DNA from: Desulfobacterales bacterium
GTDB lineage: Bacteria; Desulfobacterota; Desulfobacteria; Desulfobacterales; JAHDSC01
NCBI GenBank assembly: GCA_016931455.1
Contig: JAFGES010000054.1
Span: 124,001 to 188,000 of the forward strand
DNA length: 64,000 nt
Direction of reading: 5' to 3'
The translations under genes and the position numbers were made by a program. Of the stretch, positions 47,184 to 56,602 are shown piece by piece. The notes beneath the pieces were generated by a model. The model was not told the origin of the DNA, made no database searches, and worked only from the letters and a program-made list of their open reading frames with translations. Every line of letters begins with the position of its first letter. The stretch's first letter is position 1.

Positions 47184-47516
47184 ATGAAATATTTCCGTAT
47201 TTTTTTATTGAGTTCGATTATTACCTTTCTCATTATTGTTTCCTGTCAACCCGGCCGAAATATTGCCGGAAAATACCAGGAAGAAAACCCTTTAGATCAA
47301 GATGTACTTGTGGTGCTTTCACTCACATCCGATGGTAAGGGGTCATGGAGTGTAGATGATGAAACCGTCTCCTTTAAATGGAAAGTCCATGATGACGAAA
47401 TTTGGCTGCATACCCCTTCCGGTGGAGTGATTGTAGGTAAACTTTTGCAAACCGATTCCATTATTGTTACCTTACCGGGAATAAAAAAAATTTTTCTTAA
47501 GAAGATTCGACAATAA
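47184..47516 (+). CDS. Small putative lipoprotein of unknown function
   Basis: 110 residues. A hydrophobic signal with a lipobox-like IIVSC ends near residue 21. The mature part (GKYQEENPLDQDVLVVLSLTSDGKGSWSVDDETVSFKW) resembles small beta-barrel, lipocalin-like domains that contain a Gly/Trp-rich strand. I do not recognise a specific family. It is the last gene of the operon, two bases after the MauE-like gene. Confidence 0.65.
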   Translation: MKYFRIFLLSSIITFLIIVSCQPGRNIAGKYQEENPLDQDVLVVLSLTSDGKGSWSVDDETVSFKWKVHDDEIWLHTPSGGVIVGKLLQTDSIIVTLPGIKKIFLKKIRQ

Positions 47517-47656
47517 AATCCATTGAAAATAATGGTCCCCCGCAATTTATAGAATAAACTAATTGCTTAATTTTGAATTTCTTGCCTACCTATAATAAAC
47601 AATAAATAGTTAAGAAAAAATCCGGGTTTCCGATATTTTATTAAGCAGTCAATAAG

Positions 47657-47735
47657 GATGAACTCGTAAGAAGTCAAAATTGAAACGGCACAGCAAAAAG
47701 TTCAGATTCAAGGCGTCGCGAATTTCTTGAGATGA
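47657..47735. repeat. Dispersed repeat, partial copy A
   Basis: Begins GATGAACTCGTAA, identical over 13 bases to copy B at 51998, and continues through AAAAAGTTCAGATTCAAGGCG. From general familiarity, similar non-coding repeats occur in Desulfobacteraceae genomes, but this cannot be checked here. It fills most of the gap before the nfeD-like gene. Confidence 0.4.
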
Positions 47736-47744
47736 GGTGATATT

Positions 47745-48191
47745 TTGCATTTGGAATGGCTGACAAAAGATCCGGTTTTGATCTGGTTTTTGGTTGGACT
47801 GGTGTTGATGATTTCGGAATTTATCATTCCTGGGTTAATCATCATATTTTTCGGTATCGGTGCCTGGATGGTTGCAGTGGTCTTGTTGGCAATTAATTTA
47901 AAATTCTTCCTTCAGATTTTCATTTTTCTGGCGGGATCGGTTGCATCTCTATTGTTGCTGAGAAAGAAATTTACGGTATCGAAAGACAAGGTGGTGAATG
48001 TTACGGATGATTTTATCGGCAAAACCGCTCGGGTACAACAAGGATTTTCAAAAGGTGAATTCGGGCGCGTTTTTTTCAAAGGGACATCCTGGAAGGCGGA
48101 AACAACATCGGATAAGCCCATTGAAGAAGGAACATACGTTAGAATTACCGGGTACGACAGTATCGTACTTAAAGTTGAACGATTAGAATAG
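47745..48191 (+). CDS. NfeD family membrane protein
   Basis: 148 residues from TTG 47745 with GATGAGGTGA upstream. Membrane segments at the N-terminus (PVLIWFLVGLVLMISEFIIPGL, then FLQIFIFLAGSVASLLLL) are followed by the C-terminal OB-fold domain (IGKTARVQQGFSKGEFGRVFFKGTSWKAET). NfeD proteins pair with SPFH/stomatin proteins and probably act in membrane microdomain quality control. The stomatin gene follows 11 bases later. Confidence 0.9.
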   Translation: MHLEWLTKDPVLIWFLVGLVLMISEFIIPGLIIIFFGIGAWMVAVVLLAINLKFFLQIFIFLAGSVASLLLLRKKFTVSKDKVVNVTDDFIGKTARVQQGFSKGEFGRVFFKGTSWKAETTSDKPIEEGTYVRITGYDSIVLKVERLE

Positions 48192-48202
48192 GGGAAAAAT
48201 AC

Positions 48203-49135
48203 ATGGAATTTATTATCATTGCTGTTTTATTGGTCCTGGTTTTAACTATTTTTTTCAAAACCGTCAGAATTGTACCCCAGCGCACGGCCTATGTCATTGA
48301 AAGACTCGGCCAGTATAGTAAAACCCTTGAGGCGGGGTTTTACATATTGATTCCCTTCTTGGATAAAGTGGCTTATAAACGTTCATTAAAAGAAGAGGCA
48401 ATCGATGTGCAGGAGCAAATTTGTATCACAAAAGATAATGTGTCCATCGGAGTAGATGGTATTTTGTATATTCAAGTCATTGACGCTCAAAAATCGGCTT
48501 ACGGCATCGAAGATTATAAATTTGCGACAGCGCAAATTGCGCAAACGACCATGCGAAGTGTTTTCGGAACATTTGACCTCGATCAAACGTTTGAAGCTCG
48601 TGATATCATCAATGCCAGGGTCGTTCAGGCCGTTGATGAAGCCAGTGAACCCTGGGGAGTTAAAGTAACAAGGTATGAGGTCAAAGATATCAATCCACCT
48701 CAGACCATTATTGAAGCTATGGAAAAGCAAATGAAGGCTGAACGTGATAAGCGGGCTACGATTGCCGAATCGGAAGGCGAAAAACAAGCTGCAATCAATC
48801 GGGCTGAAGGCAAGCGTCAATCTATGATTGCGGAGTCTGAGGGTGAAAAACAAAAAAGAATCAATGAGGCCGAAGGTCAGGCGGCTGAGATTGAAAAAGT
48901 TGCGGAAGCCACTGCGCGCGGAATCATAAGAATTGCGATGGCCATCAATAAAGAAGGTGGTAAGGAAGCGGTCAATTTGCGAATTGCAGAACAATATATT
49001 AAAGAGTTCGGCAATTTGGCCCGGAAGAACAACTCCATGATCATTCCCTCCAACCTGACCGATGTAGCCGGTTTCGTTGCAACTGCCACTAGAGTCATCG
49101 AAGAGGCAAAACTAATTCAAAGACCAAACGAATAA
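48203..49135 (+). CDS. SPFH/stomatin-band 7 family protein (QmcA-like)
   Basis: 310 residues. One N-terminal membrane helix, then the SPFH domain (VPQRTAYVIERLGQYSKTLEAGFYILIPFLDKVAYK) and a long helical region with a tandem repeat: AESEGEKQAAINRAEGKRQ followed by AESEGEKQKRINEAEGQAA. Such proteins form large membrane-bound oligomers. The gene pair with NfeD is conserved across bacteria. Confidence 0.93.
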   Translation: MEFIIIAVLLVLVLTIFFKTVRIVPQRTAYVIERLGQYSKTLEAGFYILIPFLDKVAYKRSLKEEAIDVQEQICITKDNVSIGVDGILYIQVIDAQKSAYGIEDYKFATAQIAQTTMRSVFGTFDLDQTFEARDIINARVVQAVDEASEPWGVKVTRYEVKDINPPQTIIEAMEKQMKAERDKRATIAESEGEKQAAINRAEGKRQSMIAESEGEKQKRINEAEGQAAEIEKVAEATARGIIRIAMAINKEGGKEAVNLRIAEQYIKEFGNLARKNNSMIIPSNLTDVAGFVATATRVIEEAKLIQRPNE

Positions 49136-49206
49136 AATTAAATAACTTATGGGTGGTTTGTGCTAAAAAATCTTGACTTTTGCCGGTATTCTCTTTTAAA
49201 TGCTGC

Positions 49207-49683
49207 ATGCTTTCAGAACTGGAAAAAAGAATTCTTGCTTCGATTCAAGATGATATTCCCGTCACAGAGCGCCCATACCTTGAAATTGCCGATCGGTTGG
49301 GTATTTCGGAAGAAGCCTTACTGGAAAATTTAAAAGTGCTTTGTGAAAGCGGTGTCATCCGACGATTTGGAGCCACCCTTCGGCATCAGAAGTCCGGCTT
49401 TAAGTCTAATGCTATGGTTGCATGGCAGGTTGATGAAGATCGGATTAATGAGGTGGGTAATAAAATGGCGGCCTGCCGGCAAATTTCGCACTGTTATCGA
49501 CGTAATCCCACCGATAAATGGCCATACAATCTTTATACCATGGTCCATGCCGAGAGTGAAGAGGCCTGCCGGAAAATTGCGCGGAAGCTGTCTCTGGAGA
49601 CTTCCGTTTCTACCTATGTTCTGCTTTTTAGCCGTCGCGAGTTGAAAAAGACCTCAATGAAATATTTTACCACACCGAATTAG
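49207..49683 (+). CDS. ahbB: Siroheme decarboxylase subunit beta (AhbB)
   Basis: 158 residues from ATG 49207; a TTG at 49180 in frame adds nine unlikely residues. Lrp/AsnC-like: winged helix (LSELEKRILASIQDDIPVTERPYLEIADRLGIS), then GVIRRFGATLRHQKSGFKSNAMVAWQV and the AhbB block SHCYRRNPTDKWPYNLYTMVHAESEEAC. AhbA/AhbB together decarboxylate siroheme to didecarboxysiroheme in the alternative heme pathway of sulfate reducers. The partner ahbA is not adjacent. Confidence 0.88.
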   Translation: MLSELEKRILASIQDDIPVTERPYLEIADRLGISEEALLENLKVLCESGVIRRFGATLRHQKSGFKSNAMVAWQVDEDRINEVGNKMAACRQISHCYRRNPTDKWPYNLYTMVHAESEEACRKIARKLSLETSVSTYVLLFSRRELKKTSMKYFTTPN

Positions 49684-49709
49684 TTATTGGTTAATTTGAA
49701 ATTCACTTC

Positions 49710-51053
49710 GTGAAACACGACGCACCGCATATTCTGCTTGTCAATCCATGGATCCATGATTTCGCTGCTTATGACTTCTGGGCTAAGCCGTTGGGATTGC
49801 TAAGCCTGGCAGCAATACTCGTCCAGCATGAGTTCAACGTTTCCTATATGGATTGCCTTGACCGTTTTCATCCTCGGGCATGCAAAGCGGACCCCTATGC
49901 GCGAAATGGTCGCGGCCCTTATATTAAAACATTTCTTCCTAAACCAAAGGGGTTGGAAGATGTGCCGCGAAATTTTTCAAGGTATGGAATCAAGCCGGAG
50001 TGGTTCAAGGAAGATTTACATTCCATTTCCGAACCTAACCTTATCCTTGTAACCTCCTTAATGACTTACTGGTATCCGGGTGTTCAAGAAACCATCACCG
50101 TTTTAAAAGAAGCTTTTCCGAATACTCCCATTGTTCTGGGGGGTATTTATGCAAGCCTTTGTCCCGATCACGCAAAAGTTTATTCAGGTGCCGATAAAGT
50201 CGTGACGGGAAGTGGAGAGTCAAACATCTTAAAGCTTCTCGAAGATTACACCGGTTTTGCTGTTCATCCAAAATTTGATCCGGATGATTTCGATACTTAT
50301 CCATACCCGGCCTTTGATCTCCAGAGAAAATTTGCTTATATTCCCATTTTGACATCACGAGGTTGCCCTTTTGATTGTTCTTATTGCGCTTCACGGTTTT
50401 TGAATCCGAAAAGAATGCTTCGAAATCCTGAAGCAGTCGTCTCCGAGATCATATATTGGTATAAAAAATACAATATTGAAGAATTTGCTTTTTACGATGA
50501 TGCCCTTCTTGTTAATGCCCGGCAGCATGTGATACCCATCCTTGAAGGAATCATCAATACCGGTCTTAAACTTCGTTTACACACACCAAATGCTGTTCAT
50601 GTTCGCCGAATTTCGAAAAAAATCGCACACTTGATGTATCGATCAGGTTTTAAAACCATTCGGTTGGGCCTTGAAACAACCGGATTTGAAAGCAGGAAGG
50701 ACTTAGACCAAAAGGTTACCCAAGACGAATTTGAGCAGGCGGTAGTCTTTCTGAAAGATGCGGGATTTAATAAAAATATGATCGGCGCTTATCTGCTTGC
50801 AGGTTTACCGGATCAGACGCTTGTCTCCATTGAGGATTCTATCAAAACGGTTAAACAGAGCGGCATTACGCCCGTGTTGGCATATTATACACCGATTCCG
50901 CAAACCGCTTTATGGAAACGAGCGGTTGCCTGCTCTCGCTACGATCTTGAATCAGATCCGATATTCACCAACAATGCGATTTGGCCCTGCCGGACACAAA
51001 GCTTTTCATGGAAAACCATCACACATCTGAAAAATTTGGCTGCGTTTCATTGA
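49710..51053 (+). CDS. B12-binding radical SAM protein of unknown function
   Basis: 447 residues from GTG 49710. The N-terminal part (HILLVNPWIHDFAAYDFWAKPLGLLSLAAIL, PIVLGGIYASLCP) is a cobalamin-binding-like domain without the DxHxxG His. The radical SAM cluster motif CPFDCSYC lies near residue 220 (TSRGCPFDCSYCASRFL), followed by FYDDALLV and IRLGLETT. It lies 26 bases after ahbB. A role in heme or other cofactor synthesis is suggested only by position. Confidence 0.8.
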   Translation: MKHDAPHILLVNPWIHDFAAYDFWAKPLGLLSLAAILVQHEFNVSYMDCLDRFHPRACKADPYARNGRGPYIKTFLPKPKGLEDVPRNFSRYGIKPEWFKEDLHSISEPNLILVTSLMTYWYPGVQETITVLKEAFPNTPIVLGGIYASLCPDHAKVYSGADKVVTGSGESNILKLLEDYTGFAVHPKFDPDDFDTYPYPAFDLQRKFAYIPILTSRGCPFDCSYCASRFLNPKRMLRNPEAVVSEIIYWYKKYNIEEFAFYDDALLVNARQHVIPILEGIINTGLKLRLHTPNAVHVRRISKKIAHLMYRSGFKTIRLGLETTGFESRKDLDQKVTQDEFEQAVVFLKDAGFNKNMIGAYLLAGLPDQTLVSIEDSIKTVKQSGITPVLAYYTPIPQTALWKRAVACSRYDLESDPIFTNNAIWPCRTQSFSWKTITHLKNLAAFH

Positions 51054-51076
51054 CATCTTTCCATTTTCCGTGCTTG

Positions 51077-51961
51077 TCAGGCCTGCAAATCAAGTGGTAA
51101 AGCACTTTTAAGTCCCATTTCTTCGGCCTTTATATCAAAGTGCAATGTTGCGACCTGTTCCAGGGGTGGGTAAATAATACGGTCTAATTTTCTGGTATCC
51201 ACTGTTTTGATATATTTTTTACAGCTTTCACAAACATCAACCCGATATTCCGGTTCCGCTTCGCTGTAAAAATAGTTTAGGGTCTTGGTGTCTTTGTTGT
51301 CACAAAAGGGACAGTACAACCTTCGGGTCGACCATTTGTGACGGCAGAAGCTGCAGATGAAAAACCGCTCGCCTTCACCTTCAAATATCGAAAGTCCCGG
51401 CAGACTTCCGCAAACCGGGCAGTAACCCTTTTCCCATTTATGATTTGGATCCAGATAGGTTGAAAGCTGTTGAGAGCATAAATTTACCGATGGGTTTATG
51501 CTGTTATATGTAATAAAAGCCAAAGCCTTTTTGTCAATTTCAAATTCAGATGCAATTTTTTCAAAAAATCCTTCATCACCACCCAGAAGGCTTTTAAAAA
51601 CAGAGTCAAGATCGATTTTTTCATTGGTGACGGCTTTGATAAGAATTCCGGCAGACACGGCTAAAATACCGTCCGACTGTTGCGAGATATTACATATTTT
51701 TTGAAAAAGCCGGCCTGCAGCTTGGCTGTCGATTGTAAAGTCCGATAGGTTAATCAAGGGGAAATTATCTTTTACTTTAACAGCGATCATTTCGGCGGTT
51801 ATCTTTATTGGATTTATATGTAATTGCCTTTTCGAATCTTCCTGCATGACAAAGATTTTTTCATAAAAATCTATTAATTCTTTGTAAACGGGTCTCAAAC
51901 CCTTTAGTGTTGCAGCTGCCTTTTTGATCTGATCAGAGGTGAAGTCCATATTCACTGCCAT
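51077..51961 (-). CDS. fdhE: Formate dehydrogenase accessory protein FdhE
   Basis: 294 residues. The C-terminal half holds the rubredoxin-like CxxC pairs: GYCPVCGS, FICSFCRHKWS, LYCPFCDN and DVCESCKKY. FdhE is needed to activate or assemble periplasmic formate dehydrogenase before export. The ATG at 51961 follows AAAGGGA. It lies downstream of fdhAB on the same strand, separated by a strong hairpin and a repeat, so it may have its own promoter. Confidence 0.9.
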   Translation of the reverse strand: MAVNMDFTSDQIKKAAATLKGLRPVYKELIDFYEKIFVMQEDSKRQLHINPIKITAEMIAVKVKDNFPLINLSDFTIDSQAAGRLFQKICNISQQSDGILAVSAGILIKAVTNEKIDLDSVFKSLLGGDEGFFEKIASEFEIDKKALAFITYNSINPSVNLCSQQLSTYLDPNHKWEKGYCPVCGSLPGLSIFEGEGERFFICSFCRHKWSTRRLYCPFCDNKDTKTLNYFYSEAEPEYRVDVCESCKKYIKTVDTRKLDRIIYPPLEQVATLHFDIKAEEMGLKSALPLDLQA

Positions 51962-51995
51962 AAAATCCCTTTCAAACTCATTAGTTTTTGCAAGA

Positions 51996-52040
51996 TTGAT
52001 GAACTCGTAAAAAGCTTTTTACGACGCCGTCAAAATTATT
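51996..52040. repeat. Dispersed repeat, copy B: two ends joined around an 18-bp palindrome
   Basis: GATGAACTCGTAA (51998-52010) is identical to the start of copy A. It runs straight into a perfect 18-base palindrome, CGTAAAAAGCTTTTTACG (52006-52023), and then ACGACGCCGTCAA. The arrangement looks like the left and right ends of a repeat with the middle missing. Confidence 0.45.
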
Positions 52041-52044
52041 TTAA

Positions 52045-52080
52045 AAGAAGGGGAGAAGATATGGATCTTCTCCCCTTCTT
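52045..52080 (-). terminator. Perfect 16-bp hairpin after fdhB
   Basis: The arms 52045-52060 and 52065-52080 are perfectly complementary, with a four-base loop (52061-52064). Read on the minus strand it stands 21 bases beyond the fdhB stop and is followed by a T-rich tail (TTTTAAAATAATTTT), so it should end the fdhAB transcript before fdhE. Confidence 0.8.
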
Positions 52081-52101
52081 AAATTGATTGTTCCCGCCAT
52101 T

Positions 52102-52821
52102 TTAAAATAGGTGAGAAGCTATGTTTTTCAGAGGACGAAAAATTTTCCGCAGGGCTACCTGCCGTGTCATATCAAAAGCGGCATTTGAAGCAATGGCGAA
52201 CTCATGATACAGTGTCGGCTCATAAGCAACCAAATAAATCACCCTGACGTCATTCGGATCAATGAGTTCAGCTTTTGGATATTTAGCTTTAACTTCTAAT
52301 AGACGTTTTTGGGCAAGATCCAGCATTTCTTCTCGTTTGCCGAAATTCATAGCACCTGTCGGACAGGTCTGCACACAGGCCGGAAGCAGTCCATTGTGAA
52401 CGCGGTCGTTGCACATATCGCATTTCGCCATGGTTCCATCCGAACTCTTGCGGGGAATATTATACGGACATGCTTCTCGGATTTCCTCAAAATTCAGATA
52501 CTTCGTGTTAGCCGTATAAATTACGGCACCGGTTTTAGCATCCGTATATATAGCGTTTTCATCGCCCGCAATATCTTGGCAAGGTGGCTCGATACAATGA
52601 CGACACTGTTCCGGGAAAAAGAGCCAGTTCAGTTTGCCGTCGATGACATTTTCACGCATTCTGACAACCTTATACGTGTTAAAGGAGACATCCGGCGGAT
52701 TTTCGTATGTGCCGCGATTTTGGGTGATCTCCGCCGGGAGGTCATGCCACTGCTTGCAGGCCACCTGACATGCTCTGCACGCCGTGCACAATGTCGTATC
52801 TATGAAAAATGAGTTACTCAT
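52102..52821 (-). CDS. fdhB: Formate dehydrogenase iron-sulfur subunit (FdhB)
   Basis: 239 residues from ATG 52821, eight bases after GGAGGAGG; an in-frame GTG three codons earlier overlaps that site. Cysteine groups: CTACRACQVACKQW, CRHCIEPPC, then CDMCNDRV and ACVQTCPTGAMNFG. The second group lacks a following CP pair, as in the three-cluster Desulfovibrio FdhB. It passes electrons from the catalytic subunit to a periplasmic acceptor. There is no C-terminal membrane helix, so the enzyme should be soluble or peripheral. It follows fdhA by 15 bases. Confidence 0.93.
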   Translation of the reverse strand: MSNSFFIDTTLCTACRACQVACKQWHDLPAEITQNRGTYENPPDVSFNTYKVVRMRENVIDGKLNWLFFPEQCRHCIEPPCQDIAGDENAIYTDAKTGAVIYTANTKYLNFEEIREACPYNIPRKSSDGTMAKCDMCNDRVHNGLLPACVQTCPTGAMNFGKREEMLDLAQKRLLEVKAKYPKAELIDPNDVRVIYLVAYEPTLYHEFAIASNAAFDMTRQVALRKIFRPLKNIASHLF

Positions 52822-52836
52822 ATAGATCACCTCCTC

Positions 52837-55800
52837 CTAAAGTTTTGTAATGTTGACCATAAAGGCCTTGGTTTCAGGGATACGGGTGTTGGGATCTCCG
52901 GTGGGCGGTGTCAACAAGTTAATGCTGTCCTCAGTTCCTTTCTCAGGCCAGCGCCATCCAAAATGCCACGGAACACCCACCTCATGGACAATGGTACCGC
53001 CGATTTTAAAAGGTTTAAAGCGCTGGGTAACAATTGCGGTACATTCCAAGGTGCCACGAGCCGACGATACCATGACGCGTTCACCGTTTTTGATTCCTCT
53101 GAGCTTGGATAATTCCTCACTCATTTCCACAAATACTTGCGGCTGGAGTTCAAGGAGCCACGGTTGCGGACGGGTCATCAGACCGGTCTGCCAATGTTCA
53201 GTCACTCGGTAAGTTGAGCAGACATACGGAAATCTCGGATCACAGGTTCCTTCCGTCGTCAAATCCGCTTCCGTCAAGTAAACCGGAGCAACCGGGCTTA
53301 TCTTTTGTTTTGGATTCATGTAATTTGTTTCAACCGGGCATTCAAGCGGTTCGTAATGCTCCGGAAAAGGTCCGTCAGTGAGGCCCGGCCCAAAAATTTG
53401 ACCATATCCGTGCTTGCGCATAATAAAGGGATACTTACTCTTGGGGTTTAATGTTCCATCTAGATTCTGTAACGGCGGCCAACCTCCATCGGGTACATCT
53501 CCGATCCATTTATTACCTGTCCAGCGAATGACCCAATCCTGGGTATCATAAGGTTGACCTTTTGGATCGACGGAAGCACGGTTGTAAATGATTCGGCGAT
53601 TCAACGGCCAACACCAGGCAAAATCAGGGTATAAACCGATCTTGTTGGGAGCATCTTCCAAGCCTTTGCGGGCCGCCATATTCCCTTTTTCCGTATAGCT
53701 GTTACAATAAAGCCAGTTTGCGGATGAGGTCGAACCGTCAGCTTGCAGTTTGGTAAAATTCGGCACAAGGGTTCCTTTTTTGTACAGGACGCCTTGGATC
53801 TCGACATCTTCATGAAAATAACCGTTAATTTCCTTGGCCACTTTATGAGAATCGAAATGACCATGGGTTTCATAGTCCCACTTAAGGTTGAGAATAGGTT
53901 CCGGAAGTGCACCTTGTTTTTTGTAAAGCTCTTTAATTTTATGACCCAACTGCATGATAATATGACCGTCGGACAGACTATTGCCAAGCGGTTTCGGCCC
54001 CTGATATCGCCACTGCATCCATCGTCCGCTGTTGGTGATACTGCCTTCTTTTTCAACCGATACGCAACAGGGGAGCATGAAGACTTCCGTTTTTATGGTG
54101 GAGGGATTCATGCCCGGCCCGCGCCAGAACGATCCGGTCTCGTTATCAAAAATATTGACATTAACCATCCAGTCCAGTTTGGCCATGGCTTTTCGATTCT
54201 TATTGGCATTGGAACCACTGCAGGCCGGGTTTTGGCCCCAGGCCATGAAACCTTTGAAAGTGCCCTTGTACATTTCATCGAAAAGGGTTAACCATGAATA
54301 ATCCTTTCCGTCATCGACTTTCGGCATCCACTGATATCCGAATTCGTTTTCTTTGGTTGCCTTATCGCCAAAGTACGATTTTAAAAGGCTGACCATATAC
54401 TTGGGCGTATTTTGCCACCAGTTGGCGCTCATAGGATCCTTGCTGGCAGGCGTCCATCGTTTGAGGTAGGCATCCAATGTATCGTCCGATGATCTGGGCG
54501 TCTTCAGATAGCCGGGCCAAATGTGCCAAAGGAGGCAATGGTCCGTGGAGCCCTGTACGTTTGATTCTCCGCGCAACGCATTAATACCGCCGCCGGCGAC
54601 TCCCATATTTCCCAGCAGTAGTTGAATGATAGCCATGGTACGGATATTTTGAACGCCGACCGTATGTTGAGTCCAGCCCATGGCGTACATCGACGTACCC
54701 GCCTTGCCCTTGGCCCCGGTGGCGGCATAGGTTTTGTATACTGTAAGCAAATCCTGTTCCGGTGTACCCGTAATTTTGGATACTAGTTTGGTATTATAAC
54801 GGCTGTAATGTTTCTTTAAAAGTTGGAACACGCATCGGGAATTTGATAAATTGCGATCCATTTTGGGAACCCCATTATTGTCCAACTCAAACGCCCATTT
54901 GCTTTTGTCGTATCCTCCAGCCGTCACTGATGCGGGGGGATTTTTACGATAGCCTGAAAAAAGGCCGTTTTTAAAACTATAATCCTTCCCCACGATAAAC
55001 GGAGCATTGGTATAGTTTTTTACATATTCTTCATTATAGAGTTTTTTATCGAGGATGTAATTGATCATGCCGCCCAGAAAAGCAATATCCGTCCCGGAAC
55101 GTAAAGGAGCGTAAATATCAGCCTTGGCCGATGTCTGAGTAAATCTGGGATCAACACTAATGAGTTTGGCGCCTCGTTTTTGAGCTTCCGTTACATATTT
55201 GAAAGAAATGGGATGATTGCTGGCGGCGTTGCTGCCCATAATTAAGATACAGTCACTATTTCTAATGTCGATCCAATGGTTTGTCATTGCACCGCGTCCG
55301 AACGACTCTGCCAGAGCCGCTACAGTTGCGCTATGTCAGATACGAGCCTGATGTTCGATATATACCAACCCCAGCGCACGCATGAGTGCCTGGTAGATCC
55401 AGCACTCTTCATTATCCATGGCGGCGCTGCCGACTGAAGCAATTCCCATGGCCCGATTAACAATTTGTTTTTTCTCATTTTTATGCTGAAAGCTAGAATC
55501 CCTGGTTTCTTGAATTCTTTTTGCAATTTCACTTAGAGCCCATTCCCAAGAAACCGGTTTCCATTCTTTGGCATATGGAGCACGGTACATTGGATCGAGC
55601 AAGCGATTGGAATTCTCTGTTAACTGAGAAAGCGCGGCACCCTTGGGACAAAGCGATCCCTTATTAATTATATGGTCCGGGTCCCCTTCGATGTTAATGA
55701 CGCGACCATCACCTTTTTGGCTCGTGTGCACGATAGCCCCGCAACCCACCGCACAATAACAGCAGATTGTGCTGGTTTCTTTGGCATACTTGGTCTTAAG

Positions 55801-55911
55801 CATCTGAGCATGAGACTTAACCGGCGAGAGACCGATTCCCAAACCGCTCACTGCAAGACCGGCGGCCGTTGCCCCCGTGATTTGGATAAATTCTCTTCTT
55901 GTTACATTCAT
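52837..55911 (-). CDS. fdhA: Formate dehydrogenase catalytic subunit, selenoprotein (read through UGA at 55336-55338)
   Basis: 1024 residues if the in-frame TGA (complement 55336-55338, residue 192) is read as selenocysteine. The flanks match the active site of FdnG-type enzymes: HQARI-Sec-HSATVAALAESFGRGAMTNHW. A Tat signal (TRREFIQITG) leads to the periplasm. The [4Fe-4S] ligands are C50, C53, C57 (CCYCAVGC) and the Cys in GSLCPKG. It binds a bis-MGD Mo or W cofactor and oxidises formate to CO2. The ATG follows AGGAGG. The two frames must be joined as one gene; a stem-loop just after the UGA supports this. Confidence 0.95.
55301..55321 (-). promoter_or_regulatory. SECIS-like stem-loop downstream of the fdhA UGA
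   Basis: On the minus strand, starting 14 bases after the UGA codon, AGCGGCTC pairs with GAGTCGTT (with two G-U pairs) around a five-base loop TGGCA. Bacterial SECIS elements sit immediately 3' of the UGA and carry a GG in the apical loop, as seen here. It is a few bases farther away than in E. coli fdhF. Confidence 0.6.
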
Positions 55912-56602
55912 AAGCTTTACCTCCTAGTTTAAGGGTTACCTGCGATAAAATTAATAAATGAGTGCAGATACATAAAACTGAATTTGCTGTTAATGGTACA
56001 TAAAAATACGGTCGGCAATAACTATAGAAATTCTAGGACAGTTAGAATCATTTTCAAAAATATATCGGCGATAGCGCTCGGCAGCGTTAGTTGAAGGTTC
56101 AGCGGCCAACCGTTAATAAGAATTCAGTTTGAATAGAGGTTTGAATGGGTAAGAAATCTTTATAAAGTATCGGCCTTTTTACCAACCTTTATCCGGGGTT
56201 GCGGCTGCACCGCAATTAAAGTTAATGAAGTAAAAAATCAGTCTTAATTTTTAATGACATTCTTTGCTTACTTTGTCTATAGGTATAAGGCATTATTTTT
56301 ATGAGAAAAAATCCTATCTAATAGGGGTTTATCCCGATAAATGGAGTGAAATTAAAAGTAGCCGATAATAGTTGATCATCGATTGAATCATTAGGAAAGG
56401 ATTAATGGACGAGAAAATACTCTAAAAATTAGAATTTAAACCAAAATAAGTGCAGGGATAAATAAAAAACCGAATTAAGTTTTTTTCTTCAATTATTAAA
56501 AAAATACTTGAAATCGGATGTGCATGATGGTAGTTCCACATTTTGATTTTTGTTCTAGGGCCCACTTTTTTTTGACTAAAGTTTGAAAGGAATGTGTGTA
56601 AA
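55912..56602. other. Long divergent intergenic region between fdhA and the cytochrome gene
   Basis: About 690 AT-rich bases with no credible gene or RNA. It must hold the promoters of fdhAB (minus) and of the cytochrome (plus). The only tidy structure is a small hairpin, TTGCGG (56199-56204) with CCGCAA (56210-56215). I cannot identify sigma-factor or regulator sites with confidence. Confidence 0.5.

Noticed and set aside
48763-48900. Tandem DNA repeat in the SPFH gene
   Set aside because: It encodes the normal AESEGEKQ heptad-like helical repeats of this family and is not an independent element.
48386-48994. 202-codon minus-strand frame inside the stomatin gene
   Set aside because: Caused by the repetitive EGEK/AEG coding sequence read in antisense; no family match.
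53743-54291. Long plus-strand frame (182 codons) inside formate dehydrogenase
   Set aside because: It lies antisense to conserved catalytic-subunit sequence; composition explains its length.
55322-55345. Apparent frameshift or nonsense break in formate dehydrogenase
   Set aside because: The stop is TGA at the exact selenocysteine position of the family, flanked by conserved residues, so it is recoding and not a pseudogene.
55912-56602. tRNA or small RNA gene in the long intergenic region
   Set aside because: No cloverleaf, no T-loop-like motif and no terminator-ended hairpin; only one small six-bp hairpin.
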